A stretch of 18,005 nucleotides of DNA from DASWIG01 sp965371445 (lineage in GTDB: Bacteria > Acidobacteriota > Thermoanaerobaculia > Multivoradales > J023), in contig CBDUYN010000202.1 in NCBI GenBank assembly GCA_965371445.1, positions 1 through 18,005 on the forward strand, in the 5' to 3' direction. The notes below the pieces were generated by a model, which saw nothing but the letters and a program-made list of their open reading frames with translations, ran no database searches and had not been told where the DNA came from. The position numbers and the translations under genes are program-made. Below are positions 1 to 7,150 of this stretch, one piece after another (the first letter of the stretch is position 1; every line of letters starts with the position of its first letter).

Positions 1-934
1 GGGGGACGCCGGCGCGGCGCAGGGCCAGGGCCGTGCTGGTGAAGCCGGAATCCCCGGGGTTAGGGGGGATTTCGCCCCGGACGGCGGCGGCGAAGTCCTC
101 GCGGTTGCGGATCAAGGTGCCCGACAGACAGGCGCTCAGGAAGACGAGGCGCGGGATGAAGCCGCCGGCCTCGTCGAAGAGGCGGGCGAAGCCGTCGCCG
201 CTCAGCAGGGCGTCGTCGCTCAGGGCGAGGACGTCGCGGTGGCCGTGGCCGCTCCAGTGGACGACGTGGTAGCCGCCGCGCCGCCGCACCGCGTCGCGCA
301 ACGCCGCCTCGCGGACCCCGTGGCAGAGGACGTCGACCTCCACCAGGCGGTGGGGCATGACCTCGTGGAAGACCTGCCGCAGCGCTTCGCGCTCGCGGCG
401 CATCGCCAGGTTGTGCTCGTCGGCGAAGACCAGCAACACGCGGACGGCTTCCTCTGCGTCCGGGCCTGTCCACGCCGCGCCCTGCGGGGGCAGCTCGGCC
501 ATGACCGTGCGGACGTTGACGTTGCGTCCCATGAGGGGCCTCTCGTCCGCGGACGTGCGCGCGATCTCCCACGGAAGGCGGGCGAAGCGGACGGCGAGCT
601 CGTCCTCGGCGGTGGGCGGCAGGCGGACGAGAAGCGTCCGCCGGTGCGTGCCGTCGGCGAGGACGCCGGTGATCTCTTCTCCGAGGACGTCGCGTCCGAC
701 GAAGAGGCCGAGCTGGCGCAGAAGCTCCTCCGGCGTCGCCGGAGCGTCGGTGAGGAGCGTCGAGCCGGCGTAGCGTCCGACGAAGGCGTGGGTGTCGAAG
801 ACACCGTCCCACAGGGCCGGACGGTGGTCCGCCAGGCGGACCTCGTGGCTGCGGGTGTTGCCGTCCCAGCGCAGGGTCAGCTCGCCGCCGCCGTCGAGGG
901 TGTCGAGGTCGAGCTCGAAGGTCGGTTCGGTCAC
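1..934 (-). CDS. CHAT-domain caspase-like protease, C-terminus cut by window edge
   Basis: This is an open frame of about 311 codons that runs off the left edge. The GTG start at 934-932 has a good GGGAGGA ribosome site about 9 nt upstream; the ATG two bases earlier runs straight into TGA. An N-terminal region of about 150 residues contains RLPWE (about residue 120), often seen before CHAT domains. The CHAT core follows, with the catalytic His in VVHWSGHGH (about 225-231) and the catalytic Cys in LVFLSACLSG (about 262-271). The last visible residues, ALALRRAGVP, are typical of the CHAT strand after the cysteine, so little of the core is missing. CHAT proteases cleave partner proteins in bacterial defence or stress systems. 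No partner is recognisable in the window; it would have to lie downstream, off the left edge. The substrate is unknown. Confidence 0.85.
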   Translation of the reverse strand, partial: MTEPTFELDLDTLDGGGELTLRWDGNTRSHEVRLADHRPALWDGVFDTHAFVGRYAGSTLLTDAPATPEELLRQLGLFVGRDVLGEEITGVLADGTHRRTLLVRLPPTAEDELAVRFARLPWEIARTSADERPLMGRNVNVRTVMAELPPQGAAWTGPDAEEAVRVLLVFADEHNLAMRREREALRQVFHEVMPHRLVEVDVLCHGVREAALRDAVRRRGGYHVVHWSGHGHRDVLALSDDALLSGDGFARLFDEAGGFIPRLVFLSACLSGTLIRNREDFAAAVRGEIPPNPGDSGFTSTALALRRAGVP

Positions 935-1000
935 ATTCCAGATCCTCCCGCGTGATCGCCGGGACCCAGTATAGCCGAGCATCTCCGACATAGCCTTGAA

Positions 1001-1047
1001 GGCAGAGGACGTCGACCTCCACCAGGCGGTGGGGCATGACCTCGTGG
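1001..1047. repeat. Exact 47-bp duplicate of an internal CHAT-gene segment
   Basis: Bases 1001-1047 are identical to bases 322-368 inside the CHAT gene, in the same orientation. The internal segment encodes roughly residues 190-205 (VMPHRLVEVDVLC). The flanking bases differ on both sides, so the repeat is exactly 47 bp. The upstream copy lies 67 bp before the CHAT start and touches the palindrome beginning at 1047. Confidence 0.95.
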
Positions 1048-1101
1048 TGGTCACTTCGTGACCACGGGCGTCCCGCCCGCCCGTGGTGACGAAGTCACCA
1101 C
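1047..1101. repeat. Palindromic intergenic element, 24-bp arms
   Basis: Left arm 1047-1070 and right arm 1078-1101 are inverted repeats around a 7-base loop (TCCCGCC), with two mismatches. Each arm is itself almost palindromic (GTGGTCAC...GTGACCAC), so a cruciform or clover-like fold is possible. There is no T-tract, so it does not look like a simple intrinsic terminator. It separates the toxin-antitoxin operon from the CHAT gene, both on the minus strand. It resembles REP-type dispersed elements, but only a genome search could show that. Confidence 0.8.
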
Positions 1102-1107
1102 GTTCGT

Positions 1108-1362
1108 CTAGCGAGGCCGTTGAAGCAAGGTATGCAGCAATCCCTGCCGATGCTCCCAGGTCATGTCGCTGTGAGAAGGAGCCGGAGCATGTCCTGCCGG
1201 CCTGGCGTCGACCACCAGGTCCGGTCGTCCAATGCCGGCGAGGCGTTCGAGGGCGGAGCCGAAGAAGGACTCGACGTGCTTCTCGGCGGCCTTGCGCAGG
1301 AGGGGTCCGGCGACCTGGACGAAGGCTTTGGCGAAGAGCGGGAAGAGGACGGGGTCGATCAT
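1108..1362 (-). CDS. Small hypothetical protein coupled to the PIN toxin
   Basis: This is an 84-residue ORF whose ATG overlaps the toxin stop codon by ATGA (1359-1362), which implies translational coupling. The first 40 residues look like a real amphipathic helical start (PVLFPLFAKAFVQVAGPLL, then a Lys/Glu-rich stretch and FFGSALERL). The rest is Pro/His/Arg-rich and less protein-like. The stop falls seven bases from the palindromic element. The gene may be the truncated N-terminus of a larger protein rather than an intact small one. No family is recognised. Confidence 0.5.
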   Translation of the reverse strand: MIDPVLFPLFAKAFVQVAGPLLRKAAEKHVESFFGSALERLAGIGRPDLVVDARPAGHAPAPSHSDMTWEHRQGLLHTLLQRPR

Positions 1363-1853
1363 GGGGTGGGGCTCTCACCGGCAAGCTCAAGAACCGAGCG
1401 CCGCGTTCCGGGATCAAGCCGAAAGCCCAGCTCCTCAAGCCGCTCGACGGTGGGGCCGATTTTAGTGAGGTGGCCGGCTTCCTTGGCTCGAAGCAAGACT
1501 CCAAGTGTACCGGTGAACTGAATGCCGAGCGCTCTGGCGTAGCGCCTGGCAAGCCCATCGTCGAGGATTGCCAGAGAGTTTTCGATTTCGACGGCCAGAG
1601 CGATGGCTTCCCGCTCGCCTTGCCCGAGATCGGCGGCGATCGACAGGAGACGTTCGAAAGGGGGTTTGCGGATTCGAACCCATGGCAGGTCTTTGACTCT
1701 CGGTAAATCGTGCCCCAGCTCTCGTCCTACGGACAGCTCCCGGACGACTCCCTCAGGGACGATGACCGAGCCGTAAAGCATCGGTAACAGATCTAGGCAG
1801 CCAGCCTGGTGGAGGTACTGGAGAGGAGAGGTGTTGGAGATCACCTCAGGCAC
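1359..1853 (-). CDS. DUF3368 / PIN-domain toxin of a type II toxin-antitoxin pair
   Basis: A 164-residue protein with the DUF3368 opening (SNTSPLQYLHQAGCLDLLPMLYG) followed by VIVPEGVVREL. PIN-type acidic residues are visible at E39, E80 (GQGEREAIALA) and D98-D99 (LAILDDG). The position where many PIN nucleases have the first Asp is Asn here (N7); to my knowledge this variant also occurs in the family. PIN toxins are Mg-dependent ribonucleases. I chose the GTG at 1853 because GAAGAGGA lies about 8 nt upstream and it gives the usual family N-terminus. The TTG at 1871 is the alternative. The start overlaps the 3' end of the antitoxin gene by 8 bases, as in coupled toxin-antitoxin operons. Confidence 0.85.
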   Translation of the reverse strand: MPEVISNTSPLQYLHQAGCLDLLPMLYGSVIVPEGVVRELSVGRELGHDLPRVKDLPWVRIRKPPFERLLSIAADLGQGEREAIALAVEIENSLAILDDGLARRYARALGIQFTGTLGVLLRAKEAGHLTKIGPTVERLEELGFRLDPGTRRSVLELAGESPTP

Positions 1854-2097
1854 ACCGGAAATCCTCTTCAAGCTCCTCTTTGGTCATCCGGAACGTCGCA
1901 ACGCCATAGTCGGCAAGCTTGGTCAGGAACAGAGTCCGGGGAATTCCGGCAAGCGTAGCCGCCGCTCCTGAAGACAGGCGGCCCAACTCATAGAGCTTGA
2001 CCGCGGCAGCCAGGCGGAGCTCGGCAGCCAGAGCCTCTGGTGCCAGTTTGAGGGCTAGTAGCGTCTCGTCGGGCAGGGACAGCTTGATCTCGCTCAT
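1846..2097 (-). CDS. UPF0175-family antitoxin
   Basis: An 83-residue protein. It has a strand-forming start (MSEIKLSLPDETL), then the helix-turn-helix-like UPF0175 core (KLYELGRLSSGAAATLAGIPRTLFLTKLADYGV) and an acidic C-terminus (MTKEELEEDF). UPF0175 proteins are the usual partners of DUF3368 PIN toxins: they bind the toxin and probably repress their own promoter. The ATG at 2097 is preferred because GGAGG lies 5 nt upstream; in-frame starts at 2139 and 2112 are less likely. The gene leads the operon and overlaps the toxin gene downstream. Confidence 0.85.
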   Translation of the reverse strand: MSEIKLSLPDETLLALKLAPEALAAELRLAAAVKLYELGRLSSGAAATLAGIPRTLFLTKLADYGVATFRMTKEELEEDFRCA

Positions 2098-2124
2098 GAT
2101 AGCCTCCTCGACCATCGTAGCACG

Positions 2125-2144
2125 TACCCTAGCCAACAAGGGTA
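2125..2144. promoter_or_regulatory. Candidate operator of the toxin-antitoxin operon
   Basis: A perfect inverted repeat, TACCCT-N8-AGGGTA, lies 28 bases upstream of the antitoxin ATG. A TACGAT sequence on the minus strand (2119-2114) could be a -10 box, but no good -35 is visible and the implied transcript start sits close to the ribosome site. Placement of a dyad beside the promoter is usual for autoregulated toxin-antitoxin operons. The assignment is inference. Confidence 0.4.
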
Positions 2145-2250
2145 AGGAAGCTTGGGAGGTCTACAGATGAGTAGCAACCTTCGATTCTCGGCGTTTGCCC
2201 TCCCCACCCAGAGTTGGAAAGGCGGAAACGGGGCCGTCAAACGGGGTTTT

Positions 2251-3261
2251 CTAGGAAGTGCCCGGCGTCGCCAGCTGAAGCTCGGTCCACACCTCGAAGG
2301 GCTTGAGCTCCGGACGTTCGCTGCGTCCACGGCCGCCGCCGGGACCGCCGAAGCCGCCACCACGGCCACCGCCGCCCATGCCACCGCCCATGCTGCCACC
2401 ACCCTTTCCGCCGCCCATACCCCCGCCACGGCCACCGCCGCCGGGGCCGAAGCTGAACCCGCCACGACGGCCTTCGCCTTGCTCCATCTCGGGCGACACG
2501 AGCCCGACCGAGAGCTTCGGCTTCGCCCCAGAATCCCCGGTGAGGCCGACGGCATGCGGGTGCTCGACGGTTTGCACGAGAGGAATCTTGAGCTCGTAGA
2601 CCACCCGGTCGCCGAGGATCTCGAAAGCGGTCTCGATGCCCGCGGTCTCGTCGACCGCCAGGCGGACGGGCTCTCCGGTCCCAGGTCCGAGGATCTCCAG
2701 CTCTTCGAGCATCACGTCGACGAGCTCGCCCATCTGCGCCGGATCCATGCTGGCGCGACGGCCGCCGCCGAAGCCACCGCTCCCGCCGGATCCGCCGAAG
2801 CCACCGCCGGATCCACCGCTACCGCTTCCGCCGCCGAAGCCGCCGCTTCCACCGCCAGGCCCTCCACCGCCGGGTCCTCCCCTGTCGGGCATCAGGCCGG
2901 AATTGCGCAGGCCGAGAGGGTACTGCACGCCAAAGCTCGGTACGTCCTCGGGGCTGACCCATACCTTGAAGCCCTGCATCAAGATCTGCCGGCGGACCCC
3001 TTCGTCTTCGGTGACGAAGCTCAGATAGAGGAACTCCTCGTCGTTCAAGACGCCGACGTCGATCTTTTGTTTCTTGAGGTAGGTCCGGGCGCCTTCCCAT
3101 TCGTCGGCGACGCCGTCGATCGTGACCTCGCGGTCGCGCCACTGGCTCTTGAGCGTCTTGGGAGCGGCACCCGCCGCCGTCGCTGCCAGGAGGGTCAAGA
3201 TCAACCCCAGGCCGAGGAAGAAGTGGGGCCGGACGGTTCTCTTTCGGGCTGGAACGTTCAT
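2251..3261 (-). CDS. Secreted CBM9-like protein with two Gly-rich inserts
   Basis: A 336-residue protein. The ATG at 3261 follows GGAGGA at good spacing. Residues 1-33 form a signal peptide (Arg/Lys-rich start, FFLGLGLILTLLAATAAGAAP). Residues 37-120 look like the first half of a carbohydrate-binding module family 9 / DOMON-like beta-sandwich (VTIDGVADEWEGA, EEFLYLSFVTED, GFKVWVSPED). A low-complexity Gly/Ser/Phe tract (126-168) interrupts it, and the fold appears to resume at 175-265 (FEILGDRVVYELKIPL). A second Gly/Met/Arg tract (266-313) precedes a short C-terminus (FEVWTELQL). It is probably exported and may bind a polymer or ligand. The gene follows the TPR-SPOR gene on the same strand after a 148-bp gap. 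Confidence 0.75.
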   Translation of the reverse strand: MNVPARKRTVRPHFFLGLGLILTLLAATAAGAAPKTLKSQWRDREVTIDGVADEWEGARTYLKKQKIDVGVLNDEEFLYLSFVTEDEGVRRQILMQGFKVWVSPEDVPSFGVQYPLGLRNSGLMPDRGGPGGGGPGGGSGGFGGGSGSGGSGGGFGGSGGSGGFGGGRRASMDPAQMGELVDVMLEELEILGPGTGEPVRLAVDETAGIETAFEILGDRVVYELKIPLVQTVEHPHAVGLTGDSGAKPKLSVGLVSPEMEQGEGRRGGFSFGPGGGGRGGGMGGGKGGGSMGGGMGGGGRGGGFGGPGGGRGRSERPELKPFEVWTELQLATPGTS

Positions 3262-3409
3262 CGCTGTCGTCCTCCGTCGGTTGGTTCCAAGTCGTAAGTC
3301 CCCCCGGACCGCGTCACGGGCCGGAGCCTTTCCCTGAATCTAGCGAGCCATCGACGAAAGAATCGTCAAGGAGGTGCAAGAGGATTGTCAGAAATGTAAA
3401 TTCAGCGGC

Positions 3410-5071
3410 TCACGGCGCCCTGACGACGAGGCAGTCCCCGCCCCGCTCCTTGAGCGTAGCGCAGAGCTCGCGGGCGTCGCCCCGAACGAAAGGCCCCAGC
3501 TGGGCGCGAAACCAGACGCCCTTCTCCGACAGGTCCACCTCCTGAATGCGGGAGCCTATCCCGGCGAGCAGGTCCGCGTTCTCGTCCAACACCTGCCGCA
3601 GGATCTGGCGGATCTCCCCGGGATCCTGCCGCGAAGCGATCTGAACGCGATAGACGGCGTCGGGCGATACCGCCGTACTCGTCGTCGGTGCGATTGACGT
3701 TGGCGGTGCGATCGACGTCGTCGGAGCGATGGACGTCGTCGGTGCGATCGATGTCGGCGGTGCGATCGACGTCGTCGAAGCGATGGAGGTCGTCGAAGCG
3801 ATGGACGTCGTCGGCAGGAGAGTGGTCGTCGTGGGAGGGATGGAGGTCGTCGGCGGGATGGTGGTGGTCGTCGTTTCCGCGCTGGACGCCGCCGGCGAGG
3901 CGGCGCCCGTCGTGTCCTGGCCGGAGAGTGTGCGCACCTGGCGGTCGTGAAGCGCCGCGGCCTCGCGCCAGGAGCGCTCCTCGGGCGAGGCGGCCTCTGC
4001 CGCGTCGCGGGCGCGCTGGACGCGGGCCGGGCCGAGCAGCTCCACCGTCCGCCGGGTGACGACGTAGGCGTCGCCGTGGCGTCCTTGGCGGTCGTAGAGG
4101 GCCGCCAGGTTCACGAGGCTCGGCACGAGCTCGACGCCTGTGTCGCCATGGACTTTTTCGGCGATCGAGAGCGCCCGCATGAACAGGTCCTCGGCCTCGG
4201 CTTCACGCTCCGATTCGGCGTAGAGCTTCGCCAGGTTGTTGAGCGCCGCGGCGTGCTCGGCGCTTTCGCCCGCCTTGGTGGCATAGATCTCGATCGCCTG
4301 GCTCAGGAGCCGCTCGGCGACGGCGGGCCGCGAGTGCCGGGCGCTCAGGAGTGCCAGGTGGCCGAGGATGGCGGCGCGGTCCAAATCGGCGTCGTCCCTT
4401 CTTTGCAGCAGCGCCAGGGCCCGTCCATAGAGGGCCTCGGCTTCGGCGTCGCGTCTCAGCCGGACGTAAAGCCCGGCCAGGCCGCTCAGGCTGGGGACGA
4501 TTTCGGGCGAGCCCGTACCGTGGACGTCCTCCTTGAGCGTGACCAGCCTTTTCAGGATGGTCTCGGCGTCGCCGTAGCTGCCGCGCTCGACGTTCAAGCT
4601 GCCGAGGTCCTCGAGGGCGGAGAGCGAGAGAGGATGGTGGGGACCGTAGGTTTCGAGCCAGACGAGGAGCGCGCGCTGATAGAGCTGGTCGGCTTCGTCG
4701 AGGCGATTCTGGTCATGACGCAACCGGCCCAGGTTGTAGACGACGGCCGCCACGTGGAGGTGCTCGGCGCCGAAGCTCTCTTCGAGGAGAGGTAGGGCGC
4801 GGCCGTAAAGCTCCTCGGCACGCTCGACGTCGTCTTGCCCATGGTAGAGCTTGCCGAGCTCGTTCAAGACGGCACCGAGCGTGGCGGGCTCGGTGCTGCC
4901 GGCCCCGATCGTCTTCAGGACCTCTTCGTAGACCCAGATCGCCTGGCTCTCCTGCCCGGTCCGGACCAGGGCCCGCGCCCGGCGTAGGCTTTCGGCGACT
5001 TCATCAGCGGTCGCGGGGGGGCCAAGACCCGCCAGGAGGAGGAAAGCGGCGGCTACACCCCGGCGTCCCAT
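3410..5071 (-). CDS. Exported TPR protein with C-terminal SPOR domain
   Basis: A 553-residue protein with a signal peptide (MGRRGVAAAFLLLAGLGPPATA) followed by about eight kinesin-light-chain-type tetratricopeptide repeats (about residues 25-340; for example AEELYGRALPLLEESFG and ADQLYQRALLVWLETYG). A Thr/Ser/Pro linker of about 73 residues (400-472) consists largely of TTSIA(P/S) units. The end (473-553) has a SPOR-like pattern (YRVQIAS, WFRAQLGPF, LCATLKERGGDCLVV). SPOR domains bind denuded peptidoglycan, so the protein probably sits in the periplasm as a scaffold on septal or cell-wall sites. ATG 5071 is preferred over ATG 5074 because GAGG is better spaced. It starts 8 bases after the glycosyltransferase stop, so they are likely co-transcribed. 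Confidence 0.85.
   Translation of the reverse strand: MGRRGVAAAFLLLAGLGPPATADEVAESLRRARALVRTGQESQAIWVYEEVLKTIGAGSTEPATLGAVLNELGKLYHGQDDVERAEELYGRALPLLEESFGAEHLHVAAVVYNLGRLRHDQNRLDEADQLYQRALLVWLETYGPHHPLSLSALEDLGSLNVERGSYGDAETILKRLVTLKEDVHGTGSPEIVPSLSGLAGLYVRLRRDAEAEALYGRALALLQRRDDADLDRAAILGHLALLSARHSRPAVAERLLSQAIEIYATKAGESAEHAAALNNLAKLYAESEREAEAEDLFMRALSIAEKVHGDTGVELVPSLVNLAALYDRQGRHGDAYVVTRRTVELLGPARVQRARDAAEAASPEERSWREAAALHDRQVRTLSGQDTTGAASPAASSAETTTTTIPPTTSIPPTTTTLLPTTSIASTTSIASTTSIAPPTSIAPTTSIAPTTSIAPPTSIAPTTSTAVSPDAVYRVQIASRQDPGEIRQILRQVLDENADLLAGIGSRIQEVDLSEKGVWFRAQLGPFVRGDARELCATLKERGGDCLVVRAP
3658..3874. repeat. Tandem repeat coding for the TTSIA linker
   Basis: The part of the TPR-SPOR gene encoding residues 400-472 is an imperfect tandem array of roughly 15-18 bp units, visible as recurring GTCGGTGCGATCGACGT-like words on the plus strand. 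It translates to repeated TTSIAS, TTSIAP and PTSIAP. Such arrays can change copy number by slippage and so alter linker length. Confidence 0.8.
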
Positions 5072-5079
5072 CATGGGCC

Positions 5080-6162
5080 TCAGTCGGCGCCGGCGATCTT
5101 GGCCGCGAAGCGGGCGATGGCCGCGGCACCGTCGGGGGTGGAGGGGGGCAGAGGCCGCGAGTCGAGCAGCGCCCGCGTCTTGGCGAGCCACCGGCCGTCG
5201 TGAAGCTCCTCGACCTCCAGGCGAGAGGAGGGAAGCCTCTGCCGGACCCAGGATTCCAGGATCGGAGACTCGGGGAAGCGGCTCCGGGCGAGGTAGGCAA
5301 AGGGCAGGCCGGCGCGGTGGACCTCGGCGATGGTCGAATAGCCGAGCTTGCCGACCACGGCGTCGGCCGCGTGAATCAGGTCGGGGTGAAAGAACAGCGA
5401 ACGATGGGGCAGGCGGACGAGATGTCCGTTGCGGCGATGCTCGCCGCCGCCGGGGACGACGACCCAGAGGTCGTCTTCGGCGGCGAGCTCCGTCGCGAGC
5501 CGCTCGTGGCTCCATTCGAAACCGCCCATCGTGACGAGGACGAGGGCCGCTTTCGCCGGCACGCCGAGCCGGCTGCGCACCTCGCCGCGCCGGCAACGCG
5601 GCAGGCGGCTCACCGGACCCACCTGGCGGGCGCCGAGCAGCGGCTCGCACACCGGAGCGGTCTGCACCCGATGGTCGGCGCTGGCGAAGACTTCCTGCAA
5701 GTAGTCGGCGATCGGCCGTAGCTCGGGGTGCTCGTCGCAGTAGGCGCGGTAGATGAAGTCCCAGGTGAAGTTCTCGATCAGGAGCGACGGAATGCCTGCC
5801 CGCCGCGCCGCCGCAAGGCCGAGGGGCGTGATGTCGCAGAGGACGAGGTCCGCCTGAAGCTCCCGGAGGCGTCCGGCGAGCTCTTCGACCTCGTCGTCGG
5901 GAAACGGGATCTGGCCGCGAAGCCGCTCGATCGTCGCCGGGACGTTCTCCCGGAACGGATCGTCCTGCACCAGGCCGAGGTCCGGAGCGACCTGGTGCTG
6001 CTCGACGTCCTCGCCGATCGAATCGGTGAAAAACCACGCGGGAGCGGTGGTGAATAGCGTGAACCTGCTTTCCGGTAACCGGCGCCGGATCGCCGCGATT
6101 ACCGCCGAAGCGCGAGCCGCATGGCCGAAGCCGTGGGCAGAAACGAAGTAGGCGAAGCGCAT
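5080..6162 (-). CDS. GT-B fold glycosyltransferase (MurG/GT28-like)
   Basis: A 360-residue protein starting at ATG 6162 (AGGA 7 nt upstream); an ORF start at 6264 lies further out but gives a Pro/Arg-rich, non-homologous extension. The N-terminus MRFAYFVSAHGFGHAAR has the Gly/His-rich loop of GT-B enzymes that act on nucleotide sugars. The same fold is found in the N-terminal part of some L-arabinokinase-like proteins. The second Rossmann half shows LVTMGGFEW (about residue 225), WVVVPGGGEH, and ADAVVGKLGYSTIAEVHRAGLPFAYL, which is the usual nucleotide-sugar binding region. Donor and acceptor cannot be read from the sequence. It lies 37 bp after ctaA and 8 bp before the TPR-SPOR gene. Confidence 0.8.
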   Translation of the reverse strand: MRFAYFVSAHGFGHAARASAVIAAIRRRLPESRFTLFTTAPAWFFTDSIGEDVEQHQVAPDLGLVQDDPFRENVPATIERLRGQIPFPDDEVEELAGRLRELQADLVLCDITPLGLAAARRAGIPSLLIENFTWDFIYRAYCDEHPELRPIADYLQEVFASADHRVQTAPVCEPLLGARQVGPVSRLPRCRRGEVRSRLGVPAKAALVLVTMGGFEWSHERLATELAAEDDLWVVVPGGGEHRRNGHLVRLPHRSLFFHPDLIHAADAVVGKLGYSTIAEVHRAGLPFAYLARSRFPESPILESWVRQRLPSSRLEVEELHDGRWLAKTRALLDSRPLPPSTPDGAAAIARFAAKIAGAD

Positions 6163-6199
6163 GTCAGGGTCCTCGCTCCACGGATCCGGCTCCGAAAGC

Positions 6200-7150
6200 T
6201 CAGGCCTCGGCCAGGGCCGTCTTGGCTGCGGCTTCCTGGCGCGACTCCGCGAGGCTAGCGGCACCGGCGAGGACCAGGCAAATCCACAGGAGGTCGGCCA
6301 GCAGGAGGTGCAGGACCTGCATCCAGATCGGCGCCATCAGGATGAGGTTGATCCCGCCGGCGGCGAGTTGGACGAAGACCAGGGTAAAGAGCGCGTTGCC
6401 CCAGCGTTGGGCCGCCGGGAGCCCGCTGTTGCGCAGCGTCCTGGCGACCAGCACGAGGAACATGCCCACCAAGACCGCGATCATCGGATGGAAGATGCGC
6501 AGCTGGATCAGGATGTGCGAGGTCGCCGAGAGGTCCTGGCGTAGGGCTTCACGGAGCGTTGAGGCGGGGAAGAGGGTGTCGCCGAGTGCCGCGACGGCGC
6601 CGCTCGTACCGATCAGGAGCGTGCCCACAAGCCCCAGGCCCACGACCCAGGGGAGGGACCCCTGGTGGCGCAGGCGGACCCTTTCTCCGCCGCCGGCCCA
6701 GTAGGCCGTCAGCGCCAGGAAAGCCAGCAGCATGAAGGTGTTGGCGAGGTGAAGCGCCATCACCGCGGCACGGGTCATCGACGCGTTGTCGCCGACCAGC
6801 TCGAAGAGGACGAGCCCCGCACCCAGGCCGGCTTCGGCGAGGATGAAGGTCATGGCACCGACGGCGCCGGTGCGTACGGGATGGCGGCGCTCGTAGGCGC
6901 GAAAGGCCCAGACCAGCAGGACGACGACGGCGGCGAGCGCCAGGCCGCTGGTGGCCCGGTGCGTGAGCTCGATCGCCGTGGCCGTCGAGCCGGCGAGGGG
7001 GATGACCTGGCCGTTGCACAGCGGCCAGTGGCTGCCGCAGCCGGCACCGGATCCGGTGACCCGGACGACGACGCCCCAGGCGATGACCACCAGGTTGAAG
7101 AAGACGACGCCCCAGGCGAAGGCCGGGAATCGATTCGGAGTCGACGTCAT
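6200..7150 (-). CDS. ctaA: Haem A synthase (CtaA/COX15 family)
   Basis: A 316-residue membrane protein with about eight hydrophobic segments. It hydroxylates the C8 methyl of haem O to make haem A for aa3-type cytochrome oxidases. Visible family marks are VRVTGSGAGCGSHWPLCNG (Cys38 and Cys45, the conserved pair in the first external loop), ELTHR (His64), ALHLANT (His134), IFHPMIAVL and VLHLLLADLLW, giving the four haem-ligating histidines. I chose ATG 7150 because it gives the normal N-terminus, although no clear Shine-Dalgarno precedes it; the ORF extends to 7195. No cox or ctaB genes are in the window, so it is separated from the rest of that pathway. Its presence implies aerobic respiration. 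Confidence 0.93.
   Translation of the reverse strand: MTSTPNRFPAFAWGVVFFNLVVIAWGVVVRVTGSGAGCGSHWPLCNGQVIPLAGSTATAIELTHRATSGLALAAVVVLLVWAFRAYERRHPVRTGAVGAMTFILAEAGLGAGLVLFELVGDNASMTRAAVMALHLANTFMLLAFLALTAYWAGGGERVRLRHQGSLPWVVGLGLVGTLLIGTSGAVAALGDTLFPASTLREALRQDLSATSHILIQLRIFHPMIAVLVGMFLVLVARTLRNSGLPAAQRWGNALFTLVFVQLAAGGINLILMAPIWMQVLHLLLADLLWICLVLAGAASLAESRQEAAAKTALAEA

Noticed and set aside
3262..3409. Promoter for the CBM9-like gene
   Set aside because: A TTGACG is present on the minus strand, but no -10 lies at acceptable spacing.
5072..6037. Upstream extension of the TPR-SPOR reading frame to 6037
   Set aside because: The first about 320 residues are Arg/Pro-rich low-information sequence lying over the glycosyltransferase gene; the signal peptide at 5071 marks the true start.
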